From assembly GCF_020630935.1 (NCBI RefSeq), contig NZ_JAHDIG010000004.1, positions 25,295 to 89,294 on the forward strand: 64,000 bases of DNA, written 5' to 3'. How positions within the stretch are numbered: position 1 is the first letter of the stretch; the number at the start of each line of letters is the position of its first letter. This DNA comes from Bernardetia sp. Its GTDB lineage: Bacteria; Bacteroidota; Bacteroidia; Cytophagales; Bernardetiaceae. Made by a program: the position numbers and the translations under genes. Of this stretch, positions 35,651 through 43,644 are shown piece by piece. A model generated the notes under the pieces. It did not search any database. It was not told where the DNA came from and was given only the letters and a program-made list of their open reading frames with translations.

Positions 35651-35839
35651 GACAGTATCCTAGAAATAATTTTTGTCTAACCTCCAAATGCTCAGTGTAT
35701 TAAACAGCATTTCGAACTGACAAAATTTCCGATTTTATCTCAAAAAAACGATTGGAATAAAACTAGCTAACTTTCTATTAAAACATCTGAAATTCATTCA
35801 TTTTCATAGAAAATCAATAATAAAAACTTTAATAGAATT

Positions 35840-37672
35840 ATGAGCGTAGAACAAGGTAATTTGTCGGTAAACACCGAAAATATTTTTCCAATCATCAAGA
35901 AGTTTCTCTATTCAGACCACGAAATATTTTTAAGAGAACTGGTAGCCAATGCAGTAGATGCTACTCAAAAGCTAAAACATTTATCTTCTTCTGCTGATTT
36001 TGAAAAAACAGCAACAAGTGAAGTAGGAGAATTAAAAGTAAAAGTTTCTTTCGACAAAGAAGCCAAAACCATTACAGTAAGTGATAATGGAATCGGTATG
36101 ACTGCCGATGAAATTAAAAAGTATATCAATCAAATTGCTTTCTCTGGAGCTACTGAATTTGTAGAAAAATACAAAGATGCTCCAAACAATAAGCAGATTA
36201 TCGGACATTTTGGCTTAGGTTTTTATTCTGCTTTTATGGTTTCTAAAAAAGTAGAAATTATTTCTCGTTCCTTCTCTGCTAAAGAAAACGAAGCTGCACA
36301 TTGGGAATGTGAAGGCTCAACCTCTTTTGAGTTGGAACAAACTACAAAAGCAGAGCGAGGAACGGATATAATCCTCCACGTAGCAGAAGATTCAGAAGAG
36401 TTTTTAGAAAGTTTCCGTTTGAAAGGCATTTTGGATAAGTATGCTAAATTTTTGCCTATGCCAATAGAGTTTGAAGGCGAGCAAATCAATGACCCAAATC
36501 CACTTTGGACAAAACAGCCTTCTGACTTAAAAGATGAAGATTATTTAGAGTTTTATAAAAAACTGTATCCGTATGGCGAAGACCCACTCTTTTGGATTCA
36601 TTTGAATGTAGATTATCCGTTTGAGCTTACAGGAATTTTGTATTTCCCTAAAGTAAAACAAGAACTTACAGCCTCAAAAGACAAGATTCAGCTTTATAGC
36701 CGTCAAGTATTTATTACAGATGAGGTAAAAGAGATTGTACCAGAATTTTTGACACTTCTTCATGGTGTGATTGACTCGCCAGATATTCCTCTCAATGTTT
36801 CAAGAAGTTATCTTCAAGCAGATGGAAATGTAAAACGTATCAGTAGCTACATTACTAAAAAAGTAGCAGACAAACTGCAAGAGCTTTTCAAAAACGACCG
36901 TGAAGGATATGAAAAAAAGTGGGATGATATAGGCTTATTTGTAAAATTCGGAATGATTACCGATGAGAAATTCTTAGAAAAAGCTGAAAAATTTGCTCTA
37001 GTAAAAAGCATAGAAGGGAAATATTATACTTTTGATGAGTACAACGAAAAAATTGCAGCCAATCAAACAGACAAAGACGGTAAAAAAGTTTGGTTATATG
37101 CAGCTGATGTACAAAAACAACATACTTTCATCTCTTCAGCTCAAAAACGAGGCTATGATGTCTTGGTAATGGATTCTATTATAGATTCGCATTTGATTCA
37201 GCGTTTGGAAGCAAAGTTAGAAAATGTTTCTCTTCGTAGAATTGACTCTGATACGGCAGACAAAATCATTGCAAAAGATGAGAAAATGGAGGCTGTTTTG
37301 TCAGAAGCAGACCAAACCAAAGTCAAAGAAGTTTTTGAAAAAATTGTTTCTGCAAACCACACCGTAGAAGTACAGCCGATGCCGACTGATGAAATGCCTG
37401 TTACCCTAACACTTTCAGAGTTTATGCGTCGTATGAAGGAAATGGCAATGTCTGGAGGAGGAGGAATGTACGGAATGAATTTGCCAGACCAATACAATGT
37501 TATTGTCAATGCTAATCATTCTTTAGTACAGAAAATTTTAGACACAAAAGAAGAAGAAGCTCAACAGCAAATTGCTAGACAGGCGTATGATTTGGCTCTC
37601 CTCTCTCAAAACCTTTTGGAAGGACAAGCACTTTCAAGTTTTGTAGAGCGTAGTTTAGAGTTTATGAAATAA
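35840..37672 (+). CDS. htpG: Molecular chaperone HtpG (Hsp90)
   Basis: 610 residues. GHKL ATPase motifs: ELVANAVDATQKL, SDNGIGMT, GHFGLGFYSAFMV, GTDIILHV. The middle domain contains NVSRSYLQADGNVKRI and the C-terminal dimerisation region contains a short Gly/Met loop (SGGGGMYGMN). It starts MSVEQGNLSVNTENIFPIIKKFLYSDHEIFLRELV, as expected. Cytosolic stress chaperone. A terminator follows. Confidence 0.97.
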   Translation: MSVEQGNLSVNTENIFPIIKKFLYSDHEIFLRELVANAVDATQKLKHLSSSADFEKTATSEVGELKVKVSFDKEAKTITVSDNGIGMTADEIKKYINQIAFSGATEFVEKYKDAPNNKQIIGHFGLGFYSAFMVSKKVEIISRSFSAKENEAAHWECEGSTSFELEQTTKAERGTDIILHVAEDSEEFLESFRLKGILDKYAKFLPMPIEFEGEQINDPNPLWTKQPSDLKDEDYLEFYKKLYPYGEDPLFWIHLNVDYPFELTGILYFPKVKQELTASKDKIQLYSRQVFITDEVKEIVPEFLTLLHGVIDSPDIPLNVSRSYLQADGNVKRISSYITKKVADKLQELFKNDREGYEKKWDDIGLFVKFGMITDEKFLEKAEKFALVKSIEGKYYTFDEYNEKIAANQTDKDGKKVWLYAADVQKQHTFISSAQKRGYDVLVMDSIIDSHLIQRLEAKLENVSLRRIDSDTADKIIAKDEKMEAVLSEADQTKVKEVFEKIVSANHTVEVQPMPTDEMPVTLTLSEFMRRMKEMAMSGGGGMYGMNLPDQYNVIVNANHSLVQKILDTKEEEAQQQIARQAYDLALLSQNLLEGQALSSFVERSLEFMK

Positions 37673-37698
37673 AGCGTTAGCATTTACTCATAATTTTG

Positions 37699-37736
37699 AA
37701 AAAACCTTTCCAAATTGAATTTTGGAAAGGTTTTTT
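37699..37736. terminator. Terminator after htpG
   Basis: Perfect 16-bp stem AAAAAACCTTTCCAAA / TTTGGAAAGGTTTTTT with a 6-nt loop and T run, between convergent genes. Confidence 0.93.
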
Positions 37737-37762
37737 CTTTTTAAAAATATGCTGTTAGAAAA

Positions 37763-38032
37763 TCATTTATTTTTTCTGTTTCTCCTAAAAACAACTGGCA
37801 TTGCCATTCTAACCTTTGCTTTTTTACCTCGCTGTGTAGCTGGTGTCCAGTAATGGTCTTTACTTATCAAATTCATTACTCTTAAAACCTCTGTACTGTT
37901 TGCTTCACTAGGGCTTTTCAATATTTCAATATGAGTTATTTTTCCTGTTGTATCTACAATAAAATGAAAAAAAACTTTTCCTTCTTTAGCATCTTTGGGA
38001 AACTGTAAATGATAAAAAATTAACACTATCAC
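37763..38032 (-). pseudogene. TonB C-terminal domain fragment
   Basis: 89 codons from GTG 38032. Residues 10-85 match the TonB C-terminal domain (LQFPKDAKEGKVFFHFIVDTTGKITHIEILKSPSEANSTEVLRVMN ... WTPATQRGKKAKVRMAMPVVF). The transmembrane anchor and periplasmic linker of a working TonB are missing. The frame stays open about 70 bp upstream without an ATG and then meets a stop. I read it as the surviving 3' end of a tonB-family gene. An antisense reading frame begins just upstream. Confidence 0.6.
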
Positions 38033-38056
38033 GTACGCCCAAGAAACAATTATGTG

Positions 38057-38218
38057 ATGAATAAGTTCAATGCTTATATGTATTATCAGAATGCAAAAGC
38101 CTATTCAGAGGGAAATCATAGAAGGTGGGATAAAGACAGTTTGAAAAAAGAAAGCTATCAAAAATTAAAAGAATATAAAGAAGAGTTTAATAGATTATTT
38201 TCTAGTGAAAAGACATAA
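38057..38218 (+). pseudogene. C-terminal fragment of an unidentified protein
   Basis: 53 codons from ATG 38057 to TAA 38218 (MNKFNAYMYYQNAKAYSEGN...), with the frame open a further 33 bp upstream to a TAA at 38021. The composition (Tyr, Lys, Trp, Glu; helix-rich ending SYQKLKEYKEEFNRLF) looks like genuine protein rather than random AT-rich translation, but I recognise no family. It abuts the TonB fragment on the other strand, suggesting a recombination junction. It could instead be an intact small ORF. Confidence 0.3.
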
Positions 38219-38282
38219 CAATAGGCAACTTTATGTTAAAACATTCGTAAAAAAAGTAATAATAGTTACACAAAAACCAAAA

Positions 38283-38333
38283 GGTAGTCAAAGAAAAGCT
38301 ATAAAAAAATAGCACACCAAAATACTGACTACC
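38283..38333. repeat. Short nested inverted-repeat element
   Basis: Outer arms GGTAGTCA (38283-38290) / TGACTACC (38326-38333), inner arms GCTAT / ATAGC around an A run (38298-38313). 51 bp, no ORF. Confidence 0.5.
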
Positions 38334-38473
38334 AATACCTTAACTCATAAAACTTACTATCACTCACTATGAAGTTCAGATTATATATTATTTCATTATT
38401 TTGAAACAATAGTCTGTTAATTTACACGAAACCCAAATTTAATATGTTATTTTAAATAAAATTCATATTTATA

Positions 38474-38505
38474 TTGGATTGATTGAAACAATTCTATTAC
38501 CTTTG
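38474..38505 (+). promoter_or_regulatory. Promoter of the TraR/DksA-family gene
   Basis: TTG (38474-38476), 21-nt spacer, TACCTTTG (38498-38505) followed by CA. An excellent match to the Bacteroidota consensus, giving a leader of about 50 nt. Confidence 0.72.
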
Positions 38506-38561
38506 CACTCGTAAAAATATTACATACAAAATCTGTACATCACTAAAACACTTTATCTAAC

Positions 38562-38936
38562 ATGGAAAATAATCAGCAGTTGCGCTATTCAGCAGAAGAA
38601 CTCAAAGAATTTGAAGCTATTATCAATTCTAAACTTGCTAAATCAAGAGACGAACTAGACTATTTGAAAAAGTCTATTATGAGAGAAGATGCAGCCGAAA
38701 ACAGAACCAGCGCAGGAAACTTAGAAGACGGAGCTAGTTCAATGGAAAAAGAACAACTCAATCAGCTTGCAGCAAGAGCGCAAAAATTTATCTCTGATTT
38801 AGAGCGTGCGCTTTTCAGAATCAAAAATGGAACGTATGGCGTTTGTAAAGATACTGGAAAACTGATTTCAAAAGAACGTTTGCGTGCTGTGCCTCATACG
38901 CAGCAATCTATGGAAGCAAAAATGAATAGAGTTTAG
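38562..38936 (+). CDS. TraR/DksA-family protein (cysteine-poor Bacteroidota type)
   Basis: 124 residues. An N-terminal coiled coil (about 8-85) with acidic tip residues (MREDAAENR), then the zinc-finger-like segment GTYGVCKDTGKLISKERLRAVPHTQQSMEAK. Only the first of the four zinc-ligand cysteines is kept, as in other Bacteroidota members I know. The fold is expected to insert into the RNA polymerase secondary channel and modulate transcription. Strong promoter and terminator on either side: single-gene unit. Confidence 0.88.
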   Translation: MENNQQLRYSAEELKEFEAIINSKLAKSRDELDYLKKSIMREDAAENRTSAGNLEDGASSMEKEQLNQLAARAQKFISDLERALFRIKNGTYGVCKDTGKLISKERLRAVPHTQQSMEAKMNRV

Positions 38937-39003
38937 TAAAAATTGTGAATGATGAATGGTAACTTATGAATGAGAATATCTTTCAAAATTTCCAATATAT
39001 TCA

Positions 39004-39048
39004 AATACCACTATCAATAATCTATCATATTGATGGTGGTATTTTTCT
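39004..39048 (+). terminator. Terminator after the TraR/DksA-family gene
   Basis: AAATACCACTATCAATA pairs with TATTGATGGTGGTATTT (one mismatch) and is followed by TTTCTTTTT. Confidence 0.85.
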
Positions 39049-39099
39049 TTTTGTGTAATTTTGTCAAAAATTATCCATTATAAAATTGTCTATTAACTC

Positions 39100-39999
39100 A
39101 TGTTTGTTGTTATCCGTATAAAAACAGTAGAAAGTATCGCAGAAGTTGTCTATTATGAGCTTGCTCCATTGGGTTTTGATGCCATTATGGAAGAAGAGAG
39201 TGAATATTCTGAAAATAACTCAAAAGACCCAACCGAAAAAACGATTTGGATAACATCTGTTTCAGAAGAGAATTATAATGAAACAGAAGTCAGAGAAATT
39301 TTAGAAAATTATACTTCTCAAAATCTTTTGACCTACTCTATTTCAACGGAAGAAAAACAAAACTGGAATAAAAAATGGGAAGAAAATTTTCAACCTATTC
39401 GTTTAGAATATGGTTCAGATAAAGGCATAGAAAAAAAATGTATTATCAGAGCTGATTTTCATGAAGCAGAACCAGACTTTGAATACGAAATTATTGTTAC
39501 TCCGAAAATGTCTTTCGGAACAGGACACCACCAAACTACACGCCTTATGCTTGGGCATCAGTTTGAAATAAATCATACCAATAAAAAAGTATTAGATGCT
39601 GGCTCGGGAACAGGTATTTTGGCAATTATGGCAGCCAAGCTAGGAGCAAAAGAGGTTTTTGCTTGTGATATAGAAGATTGGTCGGTAGAAAATTCATTGG
39701 AAAATGCAGAAAGAAATAGTATAAAAATTGATTCCAAACATGGCACAGTAAAAGTATTTGAAGGACAAAAATTTGATATTTTACTTGCCAATATCAACAA
39801 AAATGTACTTTTGGAAGAGATGCCTCTGTATGCTGAACTCTTAGAAAAAACAGGTACTTTAGTGTTGAGTGGTTTTCATGTAAAAGATGTAGAAGATATT
39901 TCTGAAAGAGCCACAGAGTTTGGATGGCATATACAAAAACAAACAGAAGAAACGCCATGGTGTAGTCTTCGCTTATCTTTGAGTGTTAATCATTCTTAA
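39100..39999 (+). CDS. prmA: Ribosomal protein L11 methyltransferase
   Basis: 299 residues. N-terminal substrate-recognition domain (1-90), then the class I methyltransferase core with PKMSFGTGHHQTTRLML and the SAM-binding DAGSGTGILAIMAAKLGA, followed by ILANINKNVLLE (the NPPY-equivalent). SAM-dependent trimethylation of bL11. A -7-like TAATTTTG (39056-39063) is 37 bp upstream. Normal length. Confidence 0.95.
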   Translation: MFVVIRIKTVESIAEVVYYELAPLGFDAIMEEESEYSENNSKDPTEKTIWITSVSEENYNETEVREILENYTSQNLLTYSISTEEKQNWNKKWEENFQPIRLEYGSDKGIEKKCIIRADFHEAEPDFEYEIIVTPKMSFGTGHHQTTRLMLGHQFEINHTNKKVLDAGSGTGILAIMAAKLGAKEVFACDIEDWSVENSLENAERNSIKIDSKHGTVKVFEGQKFDILLANINKNVLLEEMPLYAELLEKTGTLVLSGFHVKDVEDISERATEFGWHIQKQTEETPWCSLRLSLSVNHS

Positions 40000-40021
40000 A
40001 ATTGTGTCTTGTATTATAAGT

Positions 40022-40037
40022 AAAAGGCATGCCTTTT
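40022..40037. repeat. AAAAGGCATGCCTTTT palindrome
   Basis: 16-bp perfect palindrome 31 bp before the next start codon. The core AAGGCATGCCTT is shared with the copy at 45381-45398. Confidence 0.6.
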
Positions 40038-40068
40038 CCCTGCTCATAAAAACTATCTATTTGTGTAT

Positions 40069-41157
40069 ATGCGTCTTATCTTTCTTTTCTTGTTTCTAAT
40101 ATGTAAAACATTTTTGGGTTTATCACAAACTTTAGACAGAAGTCCGTTTGTGGGAGCAGAACTTGGCACACTGACAGAACCTGTACGAGTAGCCTACAAA
40201 ATGAAAGTAGAAGAAGGAATCATTATTTATAAAGTTTTTCCCAATTTAGCAGCAGATAAAGCTGGTTTGCAAGAAAAAGACGTAATTATTGCTGTTGATT
40301 CTACTCACTTACATAACTTGAAGGAGTTTAAAGAATTTGTACAAACAAAGAAAGGAAATGATACACTAAGTCTGTTTTTTGTTCGAAACGATACAGTCAG
40401 AAACACGTCATTGATATTGAGTTTTCTACCTAGAGAAAATAATTTCTATTTCGAAACAATGTATGACCAAATAGAATTAGATAGCCAAACTAACCTTCGA
40501 ACTATCTTTACTTTTCCTAGAAGAATTGAAAATAACGAACAAACAATTACACAGTTTCCTTTAGTAGTTCTTTTAAATTCAGCATCCAACCAATCTATTG
40601 AAAGAGAATTGTATTCAAAAAATAAAAGTAATTACCAATTTTATGATTGGGTCGAAAAACTTACCAAAGATGGATTTGCTACCTTACGAATAGAAAAAAA
40701 AGGAGTGGGAGACAGCGAAGGAAAATTAGAAAACTGGACTTTCGAAGACGAACAAAAAAGTATTATTGAAGCTCTAAAAAAAATCAGAAAACAAGGTGTT
40801 ATCAATCAAAATCAAATTTACCTTGTTGCTTTGGGGTCTTCTTCTTTTGTAGCATTGGAATATAGAAAGAAGATTCTAAACAGTTTAGATAGTATTGATA
40901 CATCATCATCTTTTTCGAAAACTGACTTTCAGACCATCTTCATAGAAAAATTGCCTGCTAAGTTACAAAAAACAAATTATCAGAATACGGATAGTTTGCT
41001 TACATTCTTCCCTCCTCTACATTTTTTTGATAAGACTTATGTGAAAGACATACTCTCACACTTACAACGCTACAATACTATGTTTAGAGATGAAAAACTT
41101 TTTTGGATAGAATCAGAAGATGATATTTTGAGAGTTTTGAAAGAATTGAAAAGGTAA
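40069..41157 (+). CDS. Exported PDZ-domain protein with alpha/beta-hydrolase-like domain
   Basis: About 362 residues from ATG 40069 (MRLIFLFLFLICKTFLGLSQ, signal peptide); a GTG two codons earlier is possible. A PDZ domain follows (about 25-115: GIIIYKVFPNLAADKAGLQEKDVIIAVDSTHLHNLKEFKEFV). Then comes a hydrolase-like region with the DGFATLRIEKKGVGDSEGK motif typical of BAAT/dienelactone-type enzymes, and VALGSSSFVALEY at the nucleophile elbow. The usual C-terminal Asp/His loop is not evident, so the hydrolase part may be shortened or inactive. Periplasmic. Confidence 0.72.
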   Translation: MRLIFLFLFLICKTFLGLSQTLDRSPFVGAELGTLTEPVRVAYKMKVEEGIIIYKVFPNLAADKAGLQEKDVIIAVDSTHLHNLKEFKEFVQTKKGNDTLSLFFVRNDTVRNTSLILSFLPRENNFYFETMYDQIELDSQTNLRTIFTFPRRIENNEQTITQFPLVVLLNSASNQSIERELYSKNKSNYQFYDWVEKLTKDGFATLRIEKKGVGDSEGKLENWTFEDEQKSIIEALKKIRKQGVINQNQIYLVALGSSSFVALEYRKKILNSLDSIDTSSSFSKTDFQTIFIEKLPAKLQKTNYQNTDSLLTFFPPLHFFDKTYVKDILSHLQRYNTMFRDEKLFWIESEDDILRVLKELKR

Positions 41158-41185
41158 GAATCTGCTAACAGATAAGTATTTTGTC

Positions 41186-41294
41186 CATACTACTAAATTA
41201 TCATAGCTGCTATGTAGGTCAGTCTCGTAGAGCAGACTGTTCTTACACATAAAACGGTCTTGACCTATTTATTCAAAAAATGTCTAGTAGTATG
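41186..41294. repeat. Inverted-repeat-bounded element, TGACCT family copy 3
   Basis: Perfect 10-bp terminal inverted repeats CATACTACTA (41186-41195) / TAGTAGTATG (41285-41294). Nested inside are CATAGCTGCTATG (41202-41214), TAGGTCA (41215-41221) / TGACCTA (41261-41267) and CAGTCT / AGACTG (41220-41239). The AGGTCAGTCTCG...AGAGCAGAC stretch matches the reverse complement of 24091-24115. Most of the 330-bp gap between genes is this element; no ORF. Confidence 0.65.
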
Positions 41295-41487
41295 TATTTC
41301 GTCTATAAATTACTTCGTTTTTTCTAAACAAAACAAGTACAAAAGAACTTAGTTACTAAATGATTATTGTCTTGAATGGGTGCATATTTTGGCAATATTC
41401 AATGAATAATTTCCCTCTAAAAAACCTCTCATATTTTATAAAAAATATGAAGTATCAAAATTTTGTATTCACTTGATAGAAAAAATA

Positions 41488-42111
41488 ATGTTACCTCTCT
41501 TTCCTCTTAATCTTATTGTTTTTCCAAACGAACCTCTAAATCTACACATTTTCGAACCTCGTTACAGACAACTTATTTCGGATTGTATAGAAAACAAACA
41601 AACTTTTGGAATACCTCCTTTCTTAAATGAAAAATTACAAGATTATGGGGCAGAAATAGAACTCGTAGAAATTGCACGCCGACATACCGACGGAAGAATG
41701 GATATAAAAACCAAATGTGTTGGTGCTTTCAAGATGCTATCTTATTACAATCCAGCTCCCAACAAACTCTATGCAGGAGGAGAAATTGAACGAATTATAC
41801 ATACTGATAGCTCTACTTTTTTAGATAAAGAAAAAATTCTTGCACAAACTACCGAACTTTGGCAACTGGTAAAAGCAAAAGCAGATGTACCAACCGAAAC
41901 AGAATTTTTATCCTTCAAAATTGCTCACAAAATAGGTCTTTCTTTAGAGCAAGAATATGATTTGTTGAGGATAGCAGACGAAACAGAAAGACTAGAACTT
42001 ATTTCAAGGCATTTGGATAATATTATTCCTATTATAAGAGAAGTAGAACGCACTAAGGAAAGGATAAGAATGAATGGACATTTTAAAAATTTTGATGAAC
42101 TAAATTTTTAA
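41488..42111 (+). CDS. Lon N-terminal-like (substrate-binding) domain protein
   Basis: 207 residues from ATG 41488 (MLPLFPLNLIVFPNEPLNLHIFEPRYRQLISDC), the classical LAN/LonB N-domain opening, with GRMDIKTKCVGAFKML further on. The ATPase and protease domains of Lon are absent, so it is a stand-alone substrate-recognition module of unknown partner. A TTG at 41473 is open, but the ATG fits the family start. It precedes the MazG-type gene by 54 bp. Confidence 0.88.
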   Translation: MLPLFPLNLIVFPNEPLNLHIFEPRYRQLISDCIENKQTFGIPPFLNEKLQDYGAEIELVEIARRHTDGRMDIKTKCVGAFKMLSYYNPAPNKLYAGGEIERIIHTDSSTFLDKEKILAQTTELWQLVKAKADVPTETEFLSFKIAHKIGLSLEQEYDLLRIADETERLELISRHLDNIIPIIREVERTKERIRMNGHFKNFDELNF

Positions 42112-42165
42112 AATAAATATCCTCTATTTTTGTATTCATTCTTTACCACTAATTTTTAGAAAAAA

Positions 42166-42492
42166 ATGACTTTACAAGAAGCTCAAAAAACAGTCGATGA
42201 TTGGATAAATAATCACGGTGTTCGATATTTTAATGAACTTACCAATATGGCAATGCTGACCGAAGAGGTAGGCGAAGTAGCTAGAATTATTGCAAGAAAA
42301 TATGGTGAGCAGTCCTTCAAAGAATCTGATAAAGACAAAGAACTCTCCGATGAACTGGCTGATGTTTTGTTTGTTGTTATTTGTCTTGCTAACCAAACAG
42401 GAGTAAACTTAACAGAAGCCTTGCAGAAAAATTTAGATAAAAAAACGAAGCGAGACAACCAAAGGCACAAAGAAAACAAAAAATTACAGTAA
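42166..42492 (+). CDS. MazG-type nucleotide pyrophosphohydrolase
   Basis: 108 residues, single all-alpha NTP-PPase domain. Metal ligands visible as EExxE (Glu33, Glu34, Glu37) and ExxD (Glu63, Asp66). Hydrolyses nucleoside triphosphates to monophosphate and pyrophosphate; house-cleaning role. Probably co-transcribed with the Lon-domain gene; a -7-like TATTTTTG at 42125-42132 may give it its own start. Confidence 0.88.
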   Translation: MTLQEAQKTVDDWINNHGVRYFNELTNMAMLTEEVGEVARIIARKYGEQSFKESDKDKELSDELADVLFVVICLANQTGVNLTEALQKNLDKKTKRDNQRHKENKKLQ

Positions 42493-42552
42493 CTTGTGAT
42501 GAAATAAATCTGCTTCAAAAAAGTTATCCTATTCTATCAATTCTCTTTTATT

Positions 42553-43353
42553 ATGAGTCGCTATTTGGCGAATTTTTATACTCTATTTTTTCACCCTATT
42601 CACAAATACAGATTTGTGATACTGTGTTGTAGTACATTCTGTTTTTTCACTTTTCCACTAACAGCACAACAACTTTTCCTAACAGCCAAATACGACCACA
42701 ATGGCATTCCAGATCCAAAATTCACGAGTAATGAATGGAAAATAGATGCAATTGAAGGTAGTTTTTTGTATATTTTGTTTAGACAAGATAAGGAAATAAA
42801 AGACCCCAAACTTTATCTTTTCGTAGATAAACAAATCATAACAGAAAAAGATGGAGAAATCGTAACTTCATTTGAAGAATACGACAATAAGAAAATTTAT
42901 ATCCATAAAAAACGTAACTGGGCAGCTATTCAATACACTTTTTCACAAGCAGGAGTTTACAAACTTTCCATTGCTGGTGCAGATAAAAAAACCTTGATTT
43001 CTAAAGAAATAAAGATTCGTTATAAGTCCAAAATTCTGTTTAGCAACGATTTGAACGAGCAAAAATATCCTGTTTCACATCAAAAAATATTCACATTAGA
43101 AGAAGGAAAAAAAGGAATTCATATTTTTATAAAAGATGAAATCCCTTTTGATTCAGAATCTTTAAAAGTAGTGATTGAAAAACAAAGCCAAGAAGGAGAA
43201 TATTTAAAATATACAGAGGAAATATTTTTTATAGATAAGCAGCTTCGTTTTTCCTTCTTTGAACAAATATTTGAGCTAAAAGGAAAATACAAAATCTCTG
43301 TTTTTAAAGACAATGAAGAAATTTTAGCTGTTGTTTTTTTACAAGTGGTTTAA
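42553..43353 (+). CDS. Exported protein, unknown
   Basis: 266 residues. A signal-peptide-like segment (about 20-36, FVILCCSTFCFFTFPLTAQQ) sits after an unusually long N-region of about 18 residues; no closer in-frame ATG was found. The mature part is beta-rich (GIPDPKFTSNEWKIDAIEGSFLYILFRQDKEIKDPKLYLFVDK ... IQYTFSQAGVYKLSIAG), suggesting one or two Ig-like sandwiches. No family recognised. Last gene before the repeat element at 43468. Confidence 0.55.
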   Translation: MSRYLANFYTLFFHPIHKYRFVILCCSTFCFFTFPLTAQQLFLTAKYDHNGIPDPKFTSNEWKIDAIEGSFLYILFRQDKEIKDPKLYLFVDKQIITEKDGEIVTSFEEYDNKKIYIHKKRNWAAIQYTFSQAGVYKLSIAGADKKTLISKEIKIRYKSKILFSNDLNEQKYPVSHQKIFTLEEGKKGIHIFIKDEIPFDSESLKVVIEKQSQEGEYLKYTEEIFFIDKQLRFSFFEQIFELKGKYKISVFKDNEEILAVVFLQVV

Positions 43354-43467
43354 AAAATCATAATTCAGTAGATTTTTTTGCAATCTGTTCGTATATGAGT
43401 TGTTGGTTAAACTTTTTGTAGAACAAATGTTCTAAATTGAGTTAATTAGTTTTACTAGTTTTCTATT

Positions 43468-43600
43468 CTACCCTACTGTTTTTTTAATCCTCGTTTACGG
43501 CTGTATTTTGAGCCTAAACGACGGTTTTTCTGTATCGTTTTCAACCGTAAACGAGGACTAAAGCCGTCGTTTAGGATATAAAAACAAAATAGTAGGGTAG
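43468..43600. repeat. 133-bp inverted-repeat element with interleaved A-B-A'-B' arms
   Basis: Outer arms CTACCCTACT (43468-43477) / AGTAGGGTAG (43591-43600), perfect. Inside are four 12-mers: A CCTCGTTTACGG (43489-43500), B CCTAAACGACGG (43513-43524), A' CCGTAAACGAGG (43545-43556), B' CCGTCGTTTAGG (43564-43575). A/A' and B/B' are perfect complements but interleaved. All four share the core CGTTTA/TAAACG. No ORF. Confidence 0.75.
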
Positions 43601-43644
43601 AGTGCTAATTTTCAATTATTCATTGTCCATTATTTATTTACTTT

